DNA from: Pseudomonadota bacterium
GTDB taxonomy: Bacteria; Pseudomonadota; Gammaproteobacteria; Pseudomonadales; Pseudohongiellaceae
Direction of reading: 5' to 3'
Assembly (NCBI GenBank): GCA_027621405.1
Contig: JAQCBT010000009.1
Coordinates: forward strand, 105,801-169,800
Length of the DNA: 64,000 bases
Below are positions 43,420 through 51,775 of the stretch, piece after piece; the stretch's first letter is position 1; each line of letters opens with the position of its first letter. The translations under genes and the position numbers were made by a program. A model generated the notes under the pieces. The model ran no database searches. It was not told where the DNA came from and worked only from the letters and a program-made list of their open reading frames with translations.

Positions 43420-43895
43420 TCTGGTCTCTGAGTCGAAAAAGCAGCTCGGAAAAATTGCAAGAACAGGCGAAATCCGACTACGAACTCGCCACAGACCTTG
43501 ATAGATCAAACCGATCTTTCCGGGTCAAGATCGCCCTGCGCTGTCGCGCCAATATCGATCGTGCGTTCATCAGCAGCGCAAAATCGGCCGAATCGGCGTC
43601 ACAGGACTCAGAAGAAAATACCGAGCTCGAGGCAAGCCCATACCAGCTTGTTAGATCCGGCGAGGGTTATATCTACACCTATATTCGGGAAGAGCACGCC
43701 GAAACCATTTTTCAGCTGGGCAGGGACTACCAGCAAGGCCTGATCGACACCTACGACGCCATAAACAAGGCGCAGGCCGTTGCAGATCAGATCTGCCAGG
43801 AGCTGGACCTGCCCGACAGTTTTCAAACCCTGTCCTTTCTGTTGGACGATGAGGAAGCAGTGGCGTCGGGCGAACAAGAACAAGATAATGACTGA
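43416..43895 (+). CDS. Unknown cytoplasmic protein coupled to fliA
   Basis: 159 residues, translationally coupled to fliA by an ATGA overlap. It is polar, acidic and largely helical, with no signal peptide or membrane segment. The N-terminal part is basic (SFRVKIALRCRANIDRAFIS), the middle acidic, and the C-terminal part helical (ETIFQLGRDYQQGLIDTYDA). I do not recognise the family. Coupling to fliA, in the place where cheY/cheZ usually stand, makes a motility role likely but unproven. Confidence 0.65.
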   Translation: MIWSLSRKSSSEKLQEQAKSDYELATDLDRSNRSFRVKIALRCRANIDRAFISSAKSAESASQDSEENTELEASPYQLVRSGEGYIYTYIREEHAETIFQLGRDYQQGLIDTYDAINKAQAVADQICQELDLPDSFQTLSFLLDDEEAVASGEQEQDND

Positions 43896-43918
43896 GCCTG
43901 CTACCACTTTCAGATACA

Positions 43919-44569
43919 ATGTTTAATCTATTGATCCTGTTAACTTTACTCGCCATCTCCGCCAGCATCGTGGTGTTGGTGCTTTATGCCATCGATCGCA
44001 TAAAACGCGTTGAAGCTGTCGCCGAATCGCTGGCCAGGGAAAGCGACGGGGTCACTGGCGAAAAGCCCAAGACCAAGGGCCCATTCGGTGGCTATAAAGG
44101 AAAAGAGCTTTGGGACATCATGACTGGCAAACTCACCGACAAACTCAGCGGAGAGGAGATCGAGGAGGAACGTCAGCGCTTCGGAGCCGTGTTGGAGAAA
44201 GCCGTGAGGCTTGCCTTCGAGGATGGTCTCAGCGACGGTGCCGCCGGCAATCCCAAGCAGAACCCACGGAACGAACGCATGGTAAAAACCCTGCGCGGCT
44301 CCGTCATGTCATGGCTGCCCTCACGAGAGGTTTCGACGATTTATACATCCGCCTATGAGACGGCCCGCGCAACATCCGAGGACCGTGAGCGACTTCAGGC
44401 CAATCTAGCGGAATCCATTAACGGCATATTTCGCCAGGCAGACATCGATGTGCCACCAGCGCTGATGCGGATGATTCAGCAAGAGGGAGGCGATACCTCG
44501 AGCCTCGGGGGTGATCTTGCTTCGACCAAATCAGACGATTCAAAAGCGATTGATGGCTCCGCTAATTGA
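43919..44569 (+). CDS. Unknown membrane-anchored protein
   Basis: 216 residues. One N-terminal membrane helix (FNLLILLTLLAISASIVVLV) is followed by a cytoplasmic or periplasmic helical domain (LWDIMTGKLTDKLSGEEIEE, RQRFGAVLEKAVRLAFEDG) and a Ser/Asp-rich tail. It lies 23 nt after the fliA-coupled gene and ends the flhA operon. The family is not recognised. Confidence 0.65.
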   Translation: MFNLLILLTLLAISASIVVLVLYAIDRIKRVEAVAESLARESDGVTGEKPKTKGPFGGYKGKELWDIMTGKLTDKLSGEEIEEERQRFGAVLEKAVRLAFEDGLSDGAAGNPKQNPRNERMVKTLRGSVMSWLPSREVSTIYTSAYETARATSEDRERLQANLAESINGIFRQADIDVPPALMRMIQQEGGDTSSLGGDLASTKSDDSKAIDGSAN

Positions 44570-44634
44570 GTCACCCGCAATAACTCCGAATTTGTAGTCT
44601 ACTTCGCTTTATAACTTCTCTCAGGGTGGGAGCG

Positions 44635-45123
44635 CTATCGGAAGAGTCCATCACTCTTTCGAATCAGAAGATAGACAAGCGAAGCGATCACCAACGGCCT
44701 GGCCAGGAAAAAGAAACCAACGAAGATGTTCTCCGTTTTCCGAATAAACTCCCCATACATGACGTACATATCGATGGAGTAGTAGGTGGTCATTACGAGA
44801 GTAAACAGTATGGCAAGCTGGAATCCTACCCGAAAAAAATAGGCGATATTAAGAAATATGATAGCGATCAATGCGACCAGCGTGCGAGCACGCAGCAACT
44901 GTTCGTAATCATCCTTGAGTATTGCCAGATCACCGCTTAAAAAAACCAGATCGGGAAACAGCGTGCTTGTCGCAATGAATAGGACAGCGTAAGTATTCAG
45001 GAATATAAAGGCTAACTTGAACAATAGGCCTTCCCGGGAAAATGATTCAATCCCCAGACGTAATCTCTCCCTGATCTTCCTGATCTCATCCAGCTCCTCG
45101 GGGCTTAGTCTGGATGCGGTCAC
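44635..45123 (-). CDS. Unknown multi-pass membrane protein A
   Basis: 162 residues. A charged N-terminus (SPEELDEIRKIRERLRLGIE) is followed by about four membrane helices (LLFKLAFIFLNTYAVLFIAT; LVALIAIIFLNIAYFF; VGFQLAILFTLVMTTYYSI; IFVGFFFLARPLVIASLVYL). It overlaps the upstream gene by 4 nt. No family is recognised. It converges on the flhA operon. Confidence 0.6.
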   Translation of the reverse strand: MTASRLSPEELDEIRKIRERLRLGIESFSREGLLFKLAFIFLNTYAVLFIATSTLFPDLVFLSGDLAILKDDYEQLLRARTLVALIAIIFLNIAYFFRVGFQLAILFTLVMTTYYSIDMYVMYGEFIRKTENIFVGFFFLARPLVIASLVYLLIRKSDGLFR

Positions 45124-45611
45124 TCAGCCACCTCTGATTTCCTGTAGTGCAATTCAGCCATGACCCACGATACCGCAAACAGCAAAATCGGTCTTGCTTG
45201 AATCAGCGCCTCACCAATCAGCATTTGAGGCTGGATGAAGCGCCAATAGCCCGAGAGCATGTCATCGATGGTGACAACCCACACCCAACAGCACAGAATC
45301 GTGAACACAGCCAGTAGGTACTTTTCCCGCAGTATGCCAAAGAAGAGCAGCGCCAGCCCTCCAATCATCGCGGACAGCCTCATCGCCAGCAGGCTGTTCG
45401 CCATCCTGAATTCCAGGGCGCTATCGGCCACAATCAATTCAGACCAGTCAATTTTGAGCAGTATCGCTATGCCGGTAGCTAAATAGATCAGGATACTGAT
45501 CAAGGCTGCTCGAAAAGCCAGGGAATAGTCAGAAGGTCTCAACACGGGGCTGGGGGGGTATCCTCGAACAAGATTACTTAGCCGGAGCCAACTGCTGGAT
45601 GTCAGAGTCAA
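45120..45611 (-). CDS. Unknown multi-pass membrane protein B
   Basis: 163 residues with about four helices (ALISILIYLATGIAILLKI; LSAMIGGLALLFFGILREKY; VFTILCCWVWVVTIDDML; ALIQARPILLFAVSWVMAEL). It shares the general layout of the downstream protein, including an ARPILLF/ARPLVIA last helix, so the two may be diverged paralogues forming one complex. They overlap as ATGA. Function is unknown. Confidence 0.6.
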   Translation of the reverse strand: MTLTSSSWLRLSNLVRGYPPSPVLRPSDYSLAFRAALISILIYLATGIAILLKIDWSELIVADSALEFRMANSLLAMRLSAMIGGLALLFFGILREKYLLAVFTILCCWVWVVTIDDMLSGYWRFIQPQMLIGEALIQARPILLFAVSWVMAELHYRKSEVAE

Positions 45612-45827
45612 TTGGCAGACTTACGTGGCAGTTGGGTACGGTAAAAAGTACGGGAGCATACGCAAACATCTTGGCATTCTCAAAGCCTTGGCTGATTGGG
45701 CTTCTTGCCATCACCGGTATGACTAGACTGGAATTTCATACTTTATTTCTATTTATCAATGGGTTAGGCCGAATCAAGTAAGACTCACAAACATTTCAGG
45801 GCCGCCAAAGCGCCCCAAGATGAGGCA

Positions 45828-45849
45828 AATTGATACCTTTTGATACAAC
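45828..45849. promoter_or_regulatory. Tandem decamer operator candidate, site 4 (upstream of regulator 1)
   Basis: TTGATACC (45830-45837) and TTGATACA (45840-45847) are 10 bp apart, 74 nt before the start of the OmpR-type regulator at 45921. The 309-nt gap 45612-45920 also holds an AT-rich TTTATAGCGATAAATT (about 45900-45915) that could serve as a -10 region. Nothing else clear was seen in the gap. Confidence 0.6.
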
Positions 45850-45920
45850 GAATCGAGGGACACAGGCAGAGGCTCGCTGTAATTTGTACCCATTGTGTTT
45901 TTTATAGCGATAAATTCCTC

Positions 45921-46604
45921 ATGCGAACAAGTACTATTATCGAAGACGATCCAGTCCAGGCAGAACTGTTAAAGGCATTGCTCGAGCAACATAATATCAG
46001 CGCCGATGTGGTGCATGACTTTGACGGCGCCTGCAAGGCGATCAAAGAGGGCCTGACGTCCGACCTGGTCATACTGGATTACGACCTCGGGGCCTCAGAG
46101 GGGGACGGCGTCGACCTGTGCAAGCGCATTGAATCGACGACCGACATCCCTGTGCTGGTCCTGACCGGCGCCAAAAACAAGGAAATTGCCGTCGAGTTCA
46201 TGAACGCCGGAGCCAGGCAATTCGTCTCCAAACCCTATAATGTCAAAGAGCTTCTCGCCCGGATCAACAAACTGATTAGCCGCAAGCCCACTCTTTTCGA
46301 CGGCTCTCACACCGATGCCGATAGCCCACCCGTGCTGGATTTCAACCTCATGAAGGCTAGTTACCGAGGTGTCACCATTGCGATGTCAGCGAAGCAACTG
46401 GAGTTGTTTGAGATTCTGTTATCGAATGAAGGCGAAACCGTATTCAGAGACGATATCAACTTCCTGCTGAACCAGAATGCGGAGAACTCGCGCTACGCAG
46501 ACACTCTGATCACAAAGCTTCGTCGTCGCCTTGCAAAATTTCCTGGCGAGATTCGAATTCGCTCCATCAGAGGAGTTGGCTACCAGCTGAGTCGGAGCGT
46601 TTAG
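45921..46604 (+). CDS. OmpR-family response regulator 1
   Basis: 227 residues from the ATG at 45921 (MRTSTIIEDDP); the frame extends upstream to 45840, but those residues do not fit a receiver and cover the operator. The receiver has the acidic pocket EDD, phospho-acceptor Asp in LVILDYDLG, Thr in VLTGA and Lys in VSKPYN. The C-terminal winged helix is of OmpR/PhoB type (LITKLRRRLAKFPGEIRIRS, IRGVGYQL). It is followed 1 nt later by an HPt gene and is preceded by a tandem decamer, suggesting autoregulation. Confidence 0.9.
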   Translation: MRTSTIIEDDPVQAELLKALLEQHNISADVVHDFDGACKAIKEGLTSDLVILDYDLGASEGDGVDLCKRIESTTDIPVLVLTGAKNKEIAVEFMNAGARQFVSKPYNVKELLARINKLISRKPTLFDGSHTDADSPPVLDFNLMKASYRGVTIAMSAKQLELFEILLSNEGETVFRDDINFLLNQNAENSRYADTLITKLRRRLAKFPGEIRIRSIRGVGYQLSRSV

Positions 46605-46973
46605 ATGAGCAACTATCAATACTTCAGTGTGGAGGCATTGTCCCAGTCGGTCGGAGGTACCGATACCGAGCTGGGAGCCAGAATTCTGTACATTTTTATG
46701 GAATACCTTGGAGAACTGGAAGTGACAGTCAACACACCGAGAGTTACTGACAGTGATTGGCTGGCTCTGGCTGAAAGCGCACATCGTTTCAAGACGCCTG
46801 CCAGGTCCGTAGGGTCAGATATGCTCGCAAAGACGCTTGATGAGCTGGAAGAAGCAATTAACAATTTACAGTTAGACTGTGCCACGGAAATAACCAAAGA
46901 ACTACCTCAAATAATCTCGAAGACAAAACTCGAGATAGAACACTATTTGGGTAGTCTGGAGGAAGTATTTTGA
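46605..46973 (+). CDS. Stand-alone HPt phosphotransfer protein
   Basis: 122 residues. The HPt histidine is in ESAHRFKTPARSVGSDMLAK (near residue 57), followed by the LDELEEAI helix; the four-helix layout fits the family. It would carry phosphate between the hybrid kinase (48701) and one or more response regulators. It starts directly after regulator 1 and ends overlapping the next gene (TTGA). Confidence 0.85.
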   Translation: MSNYQYFSVEALSQSVGGTDTELGARILYIFMEYLGELEVTVNTPRVTDSDWLALAESAHRFKTPARSVGSDMLAKTLDELEEAINNLQLDCATEITKELPQIISKTKLEIEHYLGSLEEVF

Positions 46974-48145
46974 CTATCACAGCAGCAGGTCCACAAAACT
47001 CCAGGAGAAGCCTTCTCCTGATAGACGACGACGCTCTCATGCCAGCGCTGTTATCCAAGACAACGACTGATTCCGGGTATTCAATGGAAAGTACAACGAA
47101 TCCCTCCAGGCTGGATTCGATGGATCTTGATAAATTTGATGTCGTGATCCTTGATCTTATGATGCCGAAGATCGATGGAATAGATGTCATCGCACAATTG
47201 GCCGCATCCAAATTCAAGGGTGGCCTTATCCTTATTTCCGGGCTCGGCGAAGACTGCCTGCAATCTGCCGCAAAGATGGCGAACTCTTTTCGTCTCGACT
47301 GTCTCGGGGCCTTACCCAAACCTGTCAGGAGCGCCGAGCTCAAGCCGCTGCTCACTAAACATCTCTACAAACTCTTTAGCTCCAGCTGGACCTATCAGCA
47401 ACCGGTGACCGCAGACCCGAAAGAGCTTGCAGAAGCAATAAAAGGCAACCTGATCCAAACCGAAGCCAAACCGATCGTATCAAGCTGCGACAGTGTCGCT
47501 AGAGGTGGAGAAATAATTGCCTCATGGGAAAAAGAGGGTCAGTGTCTTGACCACAATGCACTGTGCCGGTCTGCCGCCCTGGATGGCACCACTAGCACCG
47601 CGTTTACCTTCTTCCTGTTACGCCAGGCATTCAGGACATTGAATCGATCAACTCCTTCCAGAATGGAAGTGAGTATCCGACTGCCCGGTACCGGGTTCCT
47701 GGCAGCGATGAAGGACAAAATGTTCATAGAAGCTATACGAAGCGCTAATCTCGTTCTGGGCAGCCTGGTCGTTAGTTTTGATGCCAGCGAGGTAGTGGAA
47801 CTGGGAGATTCTTTGCGCTCACAATGTCTCGAACTTGCAAGACACGGAATCAAGTTCGCTGTCGACGTCCAGTCCACCAGGCTACTGCGGAATCCTGACT
47901 ACATCAGCGCCCCATTTAGACGAGTTGTAGTCACCAAGCCCCATATCCTTCATCCCGGATATGAGTCAGCCCTGACCAGGTTGATGGACTATGCAGAACG
48001 CAAGGACATAGAGACCGTTGTCAGCGACATAGACTCCCTCAATTCCTTACAGAAGGCTAGAACAGCGGGGTTCACTTATGTGAGACCCCAACTGATGAAA
48101 TCAAAACCCAATTCTGGATCCAGGGCGACCCCGCAGGGGCATTAA
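46970..48145 (+). CDS. Receiver plus degenerate EAL protein
   Basis: 391 residues with a TTG start at 46970 overlapping the HPt stop and preceded by GGAGG. The receiver covers residues 12-130 (LLLIDDDALMP, VVILDLMMPKIDGIDVI, LISGL, LPKPV). The second half follows the EAL fold, but the signature is EII in GGEIIASWEKEG. The catalytic Asn segment is MEVSIRLPG, the DDFG segment is replaced by VDVQSTRLLRN, and the KxD segment is VTKPHIL. A phosphodiesterase needs these acidic metal ligands, so c-di-GMP hydrolysis is unlikely. It is more likely a phosphorylation-controlled binding or regulatory protein. Confidence 0.78.
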   Translation: MTITAAGPQNSRRSLLLIDDDALMPALLSKTTTDSGYSMESTTNPSRLDSMDLDKFDVVILDLMMPKIDGIDVIAQLAASKFKGGLILISGLGEDCLQSAAKMANSFRLDCLGALPKPVRSAELKPLLTKHLYKLFSSSWTYQQPVTADPKELAEAIKGNLIQTEAKPIVSSCDSVARGGEIIASWEKEGQCLDHNALCRSAALDGTTSTAFTFFLLRQAFRTLNRSTPSRMEVSIRLPGTGFLAAMKDKMFIEAIRSANLVLGSLVVSFDASEVVELGDSLRSQCLELARHGIKFAVDVQSTRLLRNPDYISAPFRRVVVTKPHILHPGYESALTRLMDYAERKDIETVVSDIDSLNSLQKARTAGFTYVRPQLMKSKPNSGSRATPQGH

Positions 48146-48207
48146 CTTGCTCCGGAGTGCGAGAAAGCTGGCAGTAATAAACAATTGATTCTAATGAGGC
48201 ACCCATT

Positions 48208-48756
48208 ATGTATGGCATGATTCACAAAGCGGTTAGAGACATGGTAGAAGCCCAGTTCGGCGAGGAGGCCTGGCAAAAGATCGCCGAGGACGCCGGAGTC
48301 TCTGATGAGCATTTGCTCTCCTTGAACACCTATGAAGACCAGGTTGTCTATGACATGATAGGCTCGGCCACGAAAATGCTAGGACTGACGCCCGTGCAGG
48401 TCCTGGAAGGCTTCGGTTACTATTTCGTCACCGAAACGCTGCAGAACAACTACAAGAGCATTTTACAAACCTACGGCAAAACGAGCTTTGAACTTTTAGA
48501 AAACTTGAACGCACTACATACATCAATCAAGGCAACGTTCACCGGCTACAAACCGCCGAGCTTTACGGTCACACATATTTCCCCCGACGAGATTGATTTG
48601 GTCTATGAGAGTAAACGTGCTGGCCTTACCCCATTTGTTCGCGGGCTGGTAGCCGGAGCGGCTGCATTTTACAACGAATCTGTATCAATAACAGAAGAGC
48701 ATGCTATCGATTTCCCCGATGGGGAATCGACAAGATTCAGACTTGTACGTGAATAG
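48208..48756 (+). CDS. H-NOX heme gas sensor
   Basis: 182 residues, a full-length H-NOX (HNOB) domain. It starts MYGMIHKAVRDMVEAQFGEE. The proximal heme ligand is His104 in LENLNALHTSIK, the PPSF segment follows at 116-119, and the heme-propionate motif YxSxR is YESKR at 133-137. Such proteins in facultative bacteria mostly sense nitric oxide and inhibit a partner kinase. The 62-nt upstream gap holds no tandem decamer. The next gene overlaps its 3' end, which is the standard arrangement for an H-NOX and its kinase. Confidence 0.94.
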   Translation: MYGMIHKAVRDMVEAQFGEEAWQKIAEDAGVSDEHLLSLNTYEDQVVYDMIGSATKMLGLTPVQVLEGFGYYFVTETLQNNYKSILQTYGKTSFELLENLNALHTSIKATFTGYKPPSFTVTHISPDEIDLVYESKRAGLTPFVRGLVAGAAAFYNESVSITEEHAIDFPDGESTRFRLVRE

Positions 48757-50776
48757 TCCAACCGACAACAGATCCAGCATAAGCCTGGATCTCTGCCTCA
48801 AACTCTTTCCCCTGGTTATGTGCCTGGATTCTGACGGGCACATACTTTTTTGCAGTGAAAGAATGTCAGCTAGCCTTGGAAGCCCTGCTATCGGCAAGAA
48901 GTTGTTTGACATCTTCAAGATTGAGGGCCCCGGGGCACGAACACTCGAAGATCGCAAAATATCGAAGGAGGATATCGGGCAGTTATTCCTGCTCAGCAGC
49001 GCTGAACTGGAGTTAGCGTTCAGGGGGCAAGTTATCGATGGCATGTATGATTCGAAGCACGTGTTCATCTTTCTCGCAACCCCGTGGCTGAGTTGGCTCT
49101 ACGACAATGTATCTGCTCCACGAATTTCAATCGGCGATTTTCCGGCAAGCGACAGCCAGCTCGAGTACCAGCTGAACCTGTGCTCCAGCAAGGAAATGCT
49201 GTCTGACCTGAAAGCATTCAGCAAGAAACTCGAGCATGCTCGCGAGCAGGCCGAATCCGCGAGTCGAGCCAAGACCAAGTTTGTCCGCCATATAAGCCAT
49301 GAAATCCGGACTCCATTGAATGGTGTCATCACATCGCTAAAGCTCATATCACAGGAGCCTGACGAATCCCGAAAGAGCAGACTGCTTGAAATTGCTAACA
49401 GCTCTGCCGCGGCGCTTATGGACCTGGTGAATGAGGTCCTTGATTTTTCCAGGATAGAAGAAGGCGTATTTGCCAGTAGCAAAGAGTCTTTTAACTTGCG
49501 CCCCATGATGCGCGAAGTAGAAGCCGGATTAAGTGCAAAGGCTGCTGAAAAAGACATGTTCTTGCAATTTGATCTTAGCCCTTATCTTCCAACATCGGTG
49601 ATCACGGACAAGCGGTCCCTGCAGCGTATTCTCTATAATTTGATTGGAAACGCCATCAAGTATTCGGAAAGCGATCTGGTGATAACCAGGATAGGACTTT
49701 ATTCCCGCAACAAAGAGCATAAGCTCGAGATCGAAGTTGAGGACTTCGGAATTGGCATACCGGAGCAGGATGTACGTCTGATGTTTGATGCATTCTGGAC
49801 GGCAGACAACAAGAAATCCAATGAGTACAGTACCGGTCTGGGGCTATCTATAGTCAAGGAAATTATCGAAAAACTCGGCGGAACCATAAGCGTTGAGTCC
49901 ATGCTGGGCCAGGGCACAAAATTTAGCTTCACCATGCCCATTGAAGAGCCAACGGCTCAGAGCACCGATACTCATGCGCAGACAGATCAACCCCCACCGG
50001 GATCACGCTTTCACGGAAAAGTTCTTCTTGTTGACGACAACGCCATCAATCTTGAACTTGCCCAGATACTGCTGGGCAATCTTGGCCTCGACATCGTCAC
50101 GGCGAGCGACGGCGCTGAAGCGGTAGCTACCGAAAAAGGACAGGATTTCGATCTGATCCTAATGGATATCGAGATGCCTATACTCAAAGGTACTGAGGCA
50201 ACTGTGCAGATACGTGGAGGCGGAAGAAACCCGGACTTGCCCATCGTAGCAATGACCGCGAATGTCTCTTCAGACGACATACAGCACTACATTACAAAGG
50301 GAATGAATGAATCCCTGACTAAACCGGTAGCGAACGAGGCGCTGGTCTCCCTGCTAGCTCGTTACTTGCCTTATAGCGCTGGCGATGAGACTAATAGTCC
50401 AATAGATGAGAGCGAATCTGAAGAGGTTTCAAGCATGGAATCGTTGCTGGACACAGAAACTTTTGACTCATTGGTTAACGATATCGGAAGCGAAAATGCA
50501 CAACGCGTAATTGGCATGTATATTGAGCAGACAAGCCAACAGCTAGGCGAGCTGGTCGACTTGATGTGTGGCGATGACCTCGAGAAATGCCGGCAGGTTT
50601 CCCACAGAATTGCTAGTAGTTCGCTTTCTTTTGGCCTGAAACGCCTGGGGAACCGACTGAGAGAAATCGAACATGCGGCCAAAGACGGTAGAAATTTCAC
50701 ACAGGCCGAGTCTGATGAGCTGAAGAACTTGTTCGCAGAGTCAAAAGATGTCCTCGAGCGTGCGTGTGGAGCCTAA
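48701..50776 (+). CDS. H-NOX-associated hybrid histidine kinase (HNOBA-HisKA-HATPase-REC-HPt)
   Basis: 691 residues. Order: HNOBA-type PAS domain (about 28-160: LFPLVMCLDSDGHILF, RGQVIDGMYDSKHVFIFLAT, ISIGDFPASDSQLEYQLNL), coiled coil (165-190), HisKA with His200 in HISHEIRTPLNG, HATPase (NLIGNAIKYS, VEDFGIGIPEQD, STGLGLSIV), receiver with Asp489 in LILMDIEMP, and HPt with His635 in VSHRIASSSLSFG. It would autophosphorylate and relay phosphate to the local regulators, with H-NOX as the gas input. The ATG at 48701 follows GAAGAG; later starts (48719, GTG 48749) are possible. It has no membrane segments. Confidence 0.9.
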   Translation: MLSISPMGNRQDSDLYVNSPTDNRSSISLDLCLKLFPLVMCLDSDGHILFCSERMSASLGSPAIGKKLFDIFKIEGPGARTLEDRKISKEDIGQLFLLSSAELELAFRGQVIDGMYDSKHVFIFLATPWLSWLYDNVSAPRISIGDFPASDSQLEYQLNLCSSKEMLSDLKAFSKKLEHAREQAESASRAKTKFVRHISHEIRTPLNGVITSLKLISQEPDESRKSRLLEIANSSAAALMDLVNEVLDFSRIEEGVFASSKESFNLRPMMREVEAGLSAKAAEKDMFLQFDLSPYLPTSVITDKRSLQRILYNLIGNAIKYSESDLVITRIGLYSRNKEHKLEIEVEDFGIGIPEQDVRLMFDAFWTADNKKSNEYSTGLGLSIVKEIIEKLGGTISVESMLGQGTKFSFTMPIEEPTAQSTDTHAQTDQPPPGSRFHGKVLLVDDNAINLELAQILLGNLGLDIVTASDGAEAVATEKGQDFDLILMDIEMPILKGTEATVQIRGGGRNPDLPIVAMTANVSSDDIQHYITKGMNESLTKPVANEALVSLLARYLPYSAGDETNSPIDESESEEVSSMESLLDTETFDSLVNDIGSENAQRVIGMYIEQTSQQLGELVDLMCGDDLEKCRQVSHRIASSSLSFGLKRLGNRLREIEHAAKDGRNFTQAESDELKNLFAESKDVLERACGA

Positions 50777-50876
50777 CTACGAGATAGCGCCCCTAGACAA
50801 CCGTTAACTGGTTCACACTCCGACCAGCTGCCCACGCCTCCTATCTCATCTACTGATCCAATGTGCCACTCTATTC

Positions 50877-50958
50877 GTATCAATCACTGTATTGATACAC
50901 ATTGATACCCCTAAGAGTTGTCTATAGTTCGAACTTGCGTGCGAGAATGTGTATCAAC
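50877..50958. promoter_or_regulatory. Tandem decamer operator candidate, site 5, with flanking half-sites (upstream of regulator 2)
   Basis: ATTGATAC occurs at 50891-50898 and 50901-50908, exactly 10 bp apart. Inverted copies flank it: GTATCAAT at 50877-50884 and GTATCAAC at 50951-50958. A -10-like TATAGT lies at 50923-50928, before the regulator start at 50982. It is the densest group of the motif in the window. Confidence 0.65.
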
Positions 50959-50981
50959 ATTAACGATACTGATTCAATCCT

Positions 50982-51722
50982 ATGAGCACATCATTAAGAC
51001 CAAAAATCGTAGTGATCGACGACGACGAAGTATTCACTCGTATTCTGCACCTGGGGCTTAAGAAGAATGGCTATGACGTGTACGCCATTAACTCAGCGGA
51101 AGACGCAATCGAATTTCTCAATCAATCGAGCGATGTAGATCTTTTCATAATCGACTTCGACCTCGATGATGTTTCAGAAGACGGGCTCAGTCTGTGCCGG
51201 AAGATCAAAGCCTATACTGGCAAACCTATCATCATGCTCACTGGAGAGTCGTCCACCGATGTAACCGTGTCTTGCCTGTACGCCGGCGCAGACCAGTATG
51301 TCACGAAGCCCTACATCCTTCAGGAGCTGGTTGCGCGTATTCATGTTGTGTTGAATCGGCTCCCTCGCGAGAGCGAAGAAGCATCCCCGTCTTTTGAGTT
51401 GACCTACAATACCGTTACCTTAAACGGAAGACTTCGGGAACTACGTAGTGAAACAGACGTCGTCCGACTCACCGAAAGAGAGACCCAACTTGCAGAAGTA
51501 CTTTTCACGTACCCTGATGAAGACATTCCCAGGGACCGCATCTTTGCACTCATTTTCGGTAAGCAGATGCCTCCTTTTAACAGAGCCATCGACATTATCG
51601 TCGGGCGATTGCGTAAAAAGCTTTCTACAGTTACCGGTGAAGTGGTAATCCAGCCTTCGCGTAGCTCAGGTTATCGACTTACCAGTATTGAACTCGAACG
51701 CAGGTCAATGGAAGGCGTATAA
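50982..51722 (+). CDS. OmpR-family response regulator 2
   Basis: 246 residues. Receiver: IVVIDDDEVF, phospho-acceptor in LFIIDFDLD, Thr in IMLTGES, Lys in YVTKPYILQE. The winged helix ends INRAIDIIVGRLRKKLS-like, then SRSSGYRLTSIEL. It resembles regulator 1 in layout (DFDLD/DYDLG, EDGLSLCRKI/GDGVDLCKRI), so the two are probably paralogues that could bind the same operator. It has its own cluster of decamers upstream and starts a second operon with the lone receiver and the GAF gene. Confidence 0.9.
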   Translation: MSTSLRPKIVVIDDDEVFTRILHLGLKKNGYDVYAINSAEDAIEFLNQSSDVDLFIIDFDLDDVSEDGLSLCRKIKAYTGKPIIMLTGESSTDVTVSCLYAGADQYVTKPYILQELVARIHVVLNRLPRESEEASPSFELTYNTVTLNGRLRELRSETDVVRLTERETQLAEVLFTYPDEDIPRDRIFALIFGKQMPPFNRAIDIIVGRLRKKLSTVTGEVVIQPSRSSGYRLTSIELERRSMEGV

Positions 51723-51775
51723 CTCCCTTTATCTTAGACGTAGAAAACCAGTACTGAATGCACAGGTTATGAGCC

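Noticed and set aside
50891..50928. TTGATA in the tandem decamer as an ordinary -35 box
   Set aside because: Only the 50982 site has a -10-like TATAGT, at a suboptimal 15 bp; the other sites have no -10 at 16-18 bp, and the motif is always doubled at 10 bp, which a -35 box does not explain.
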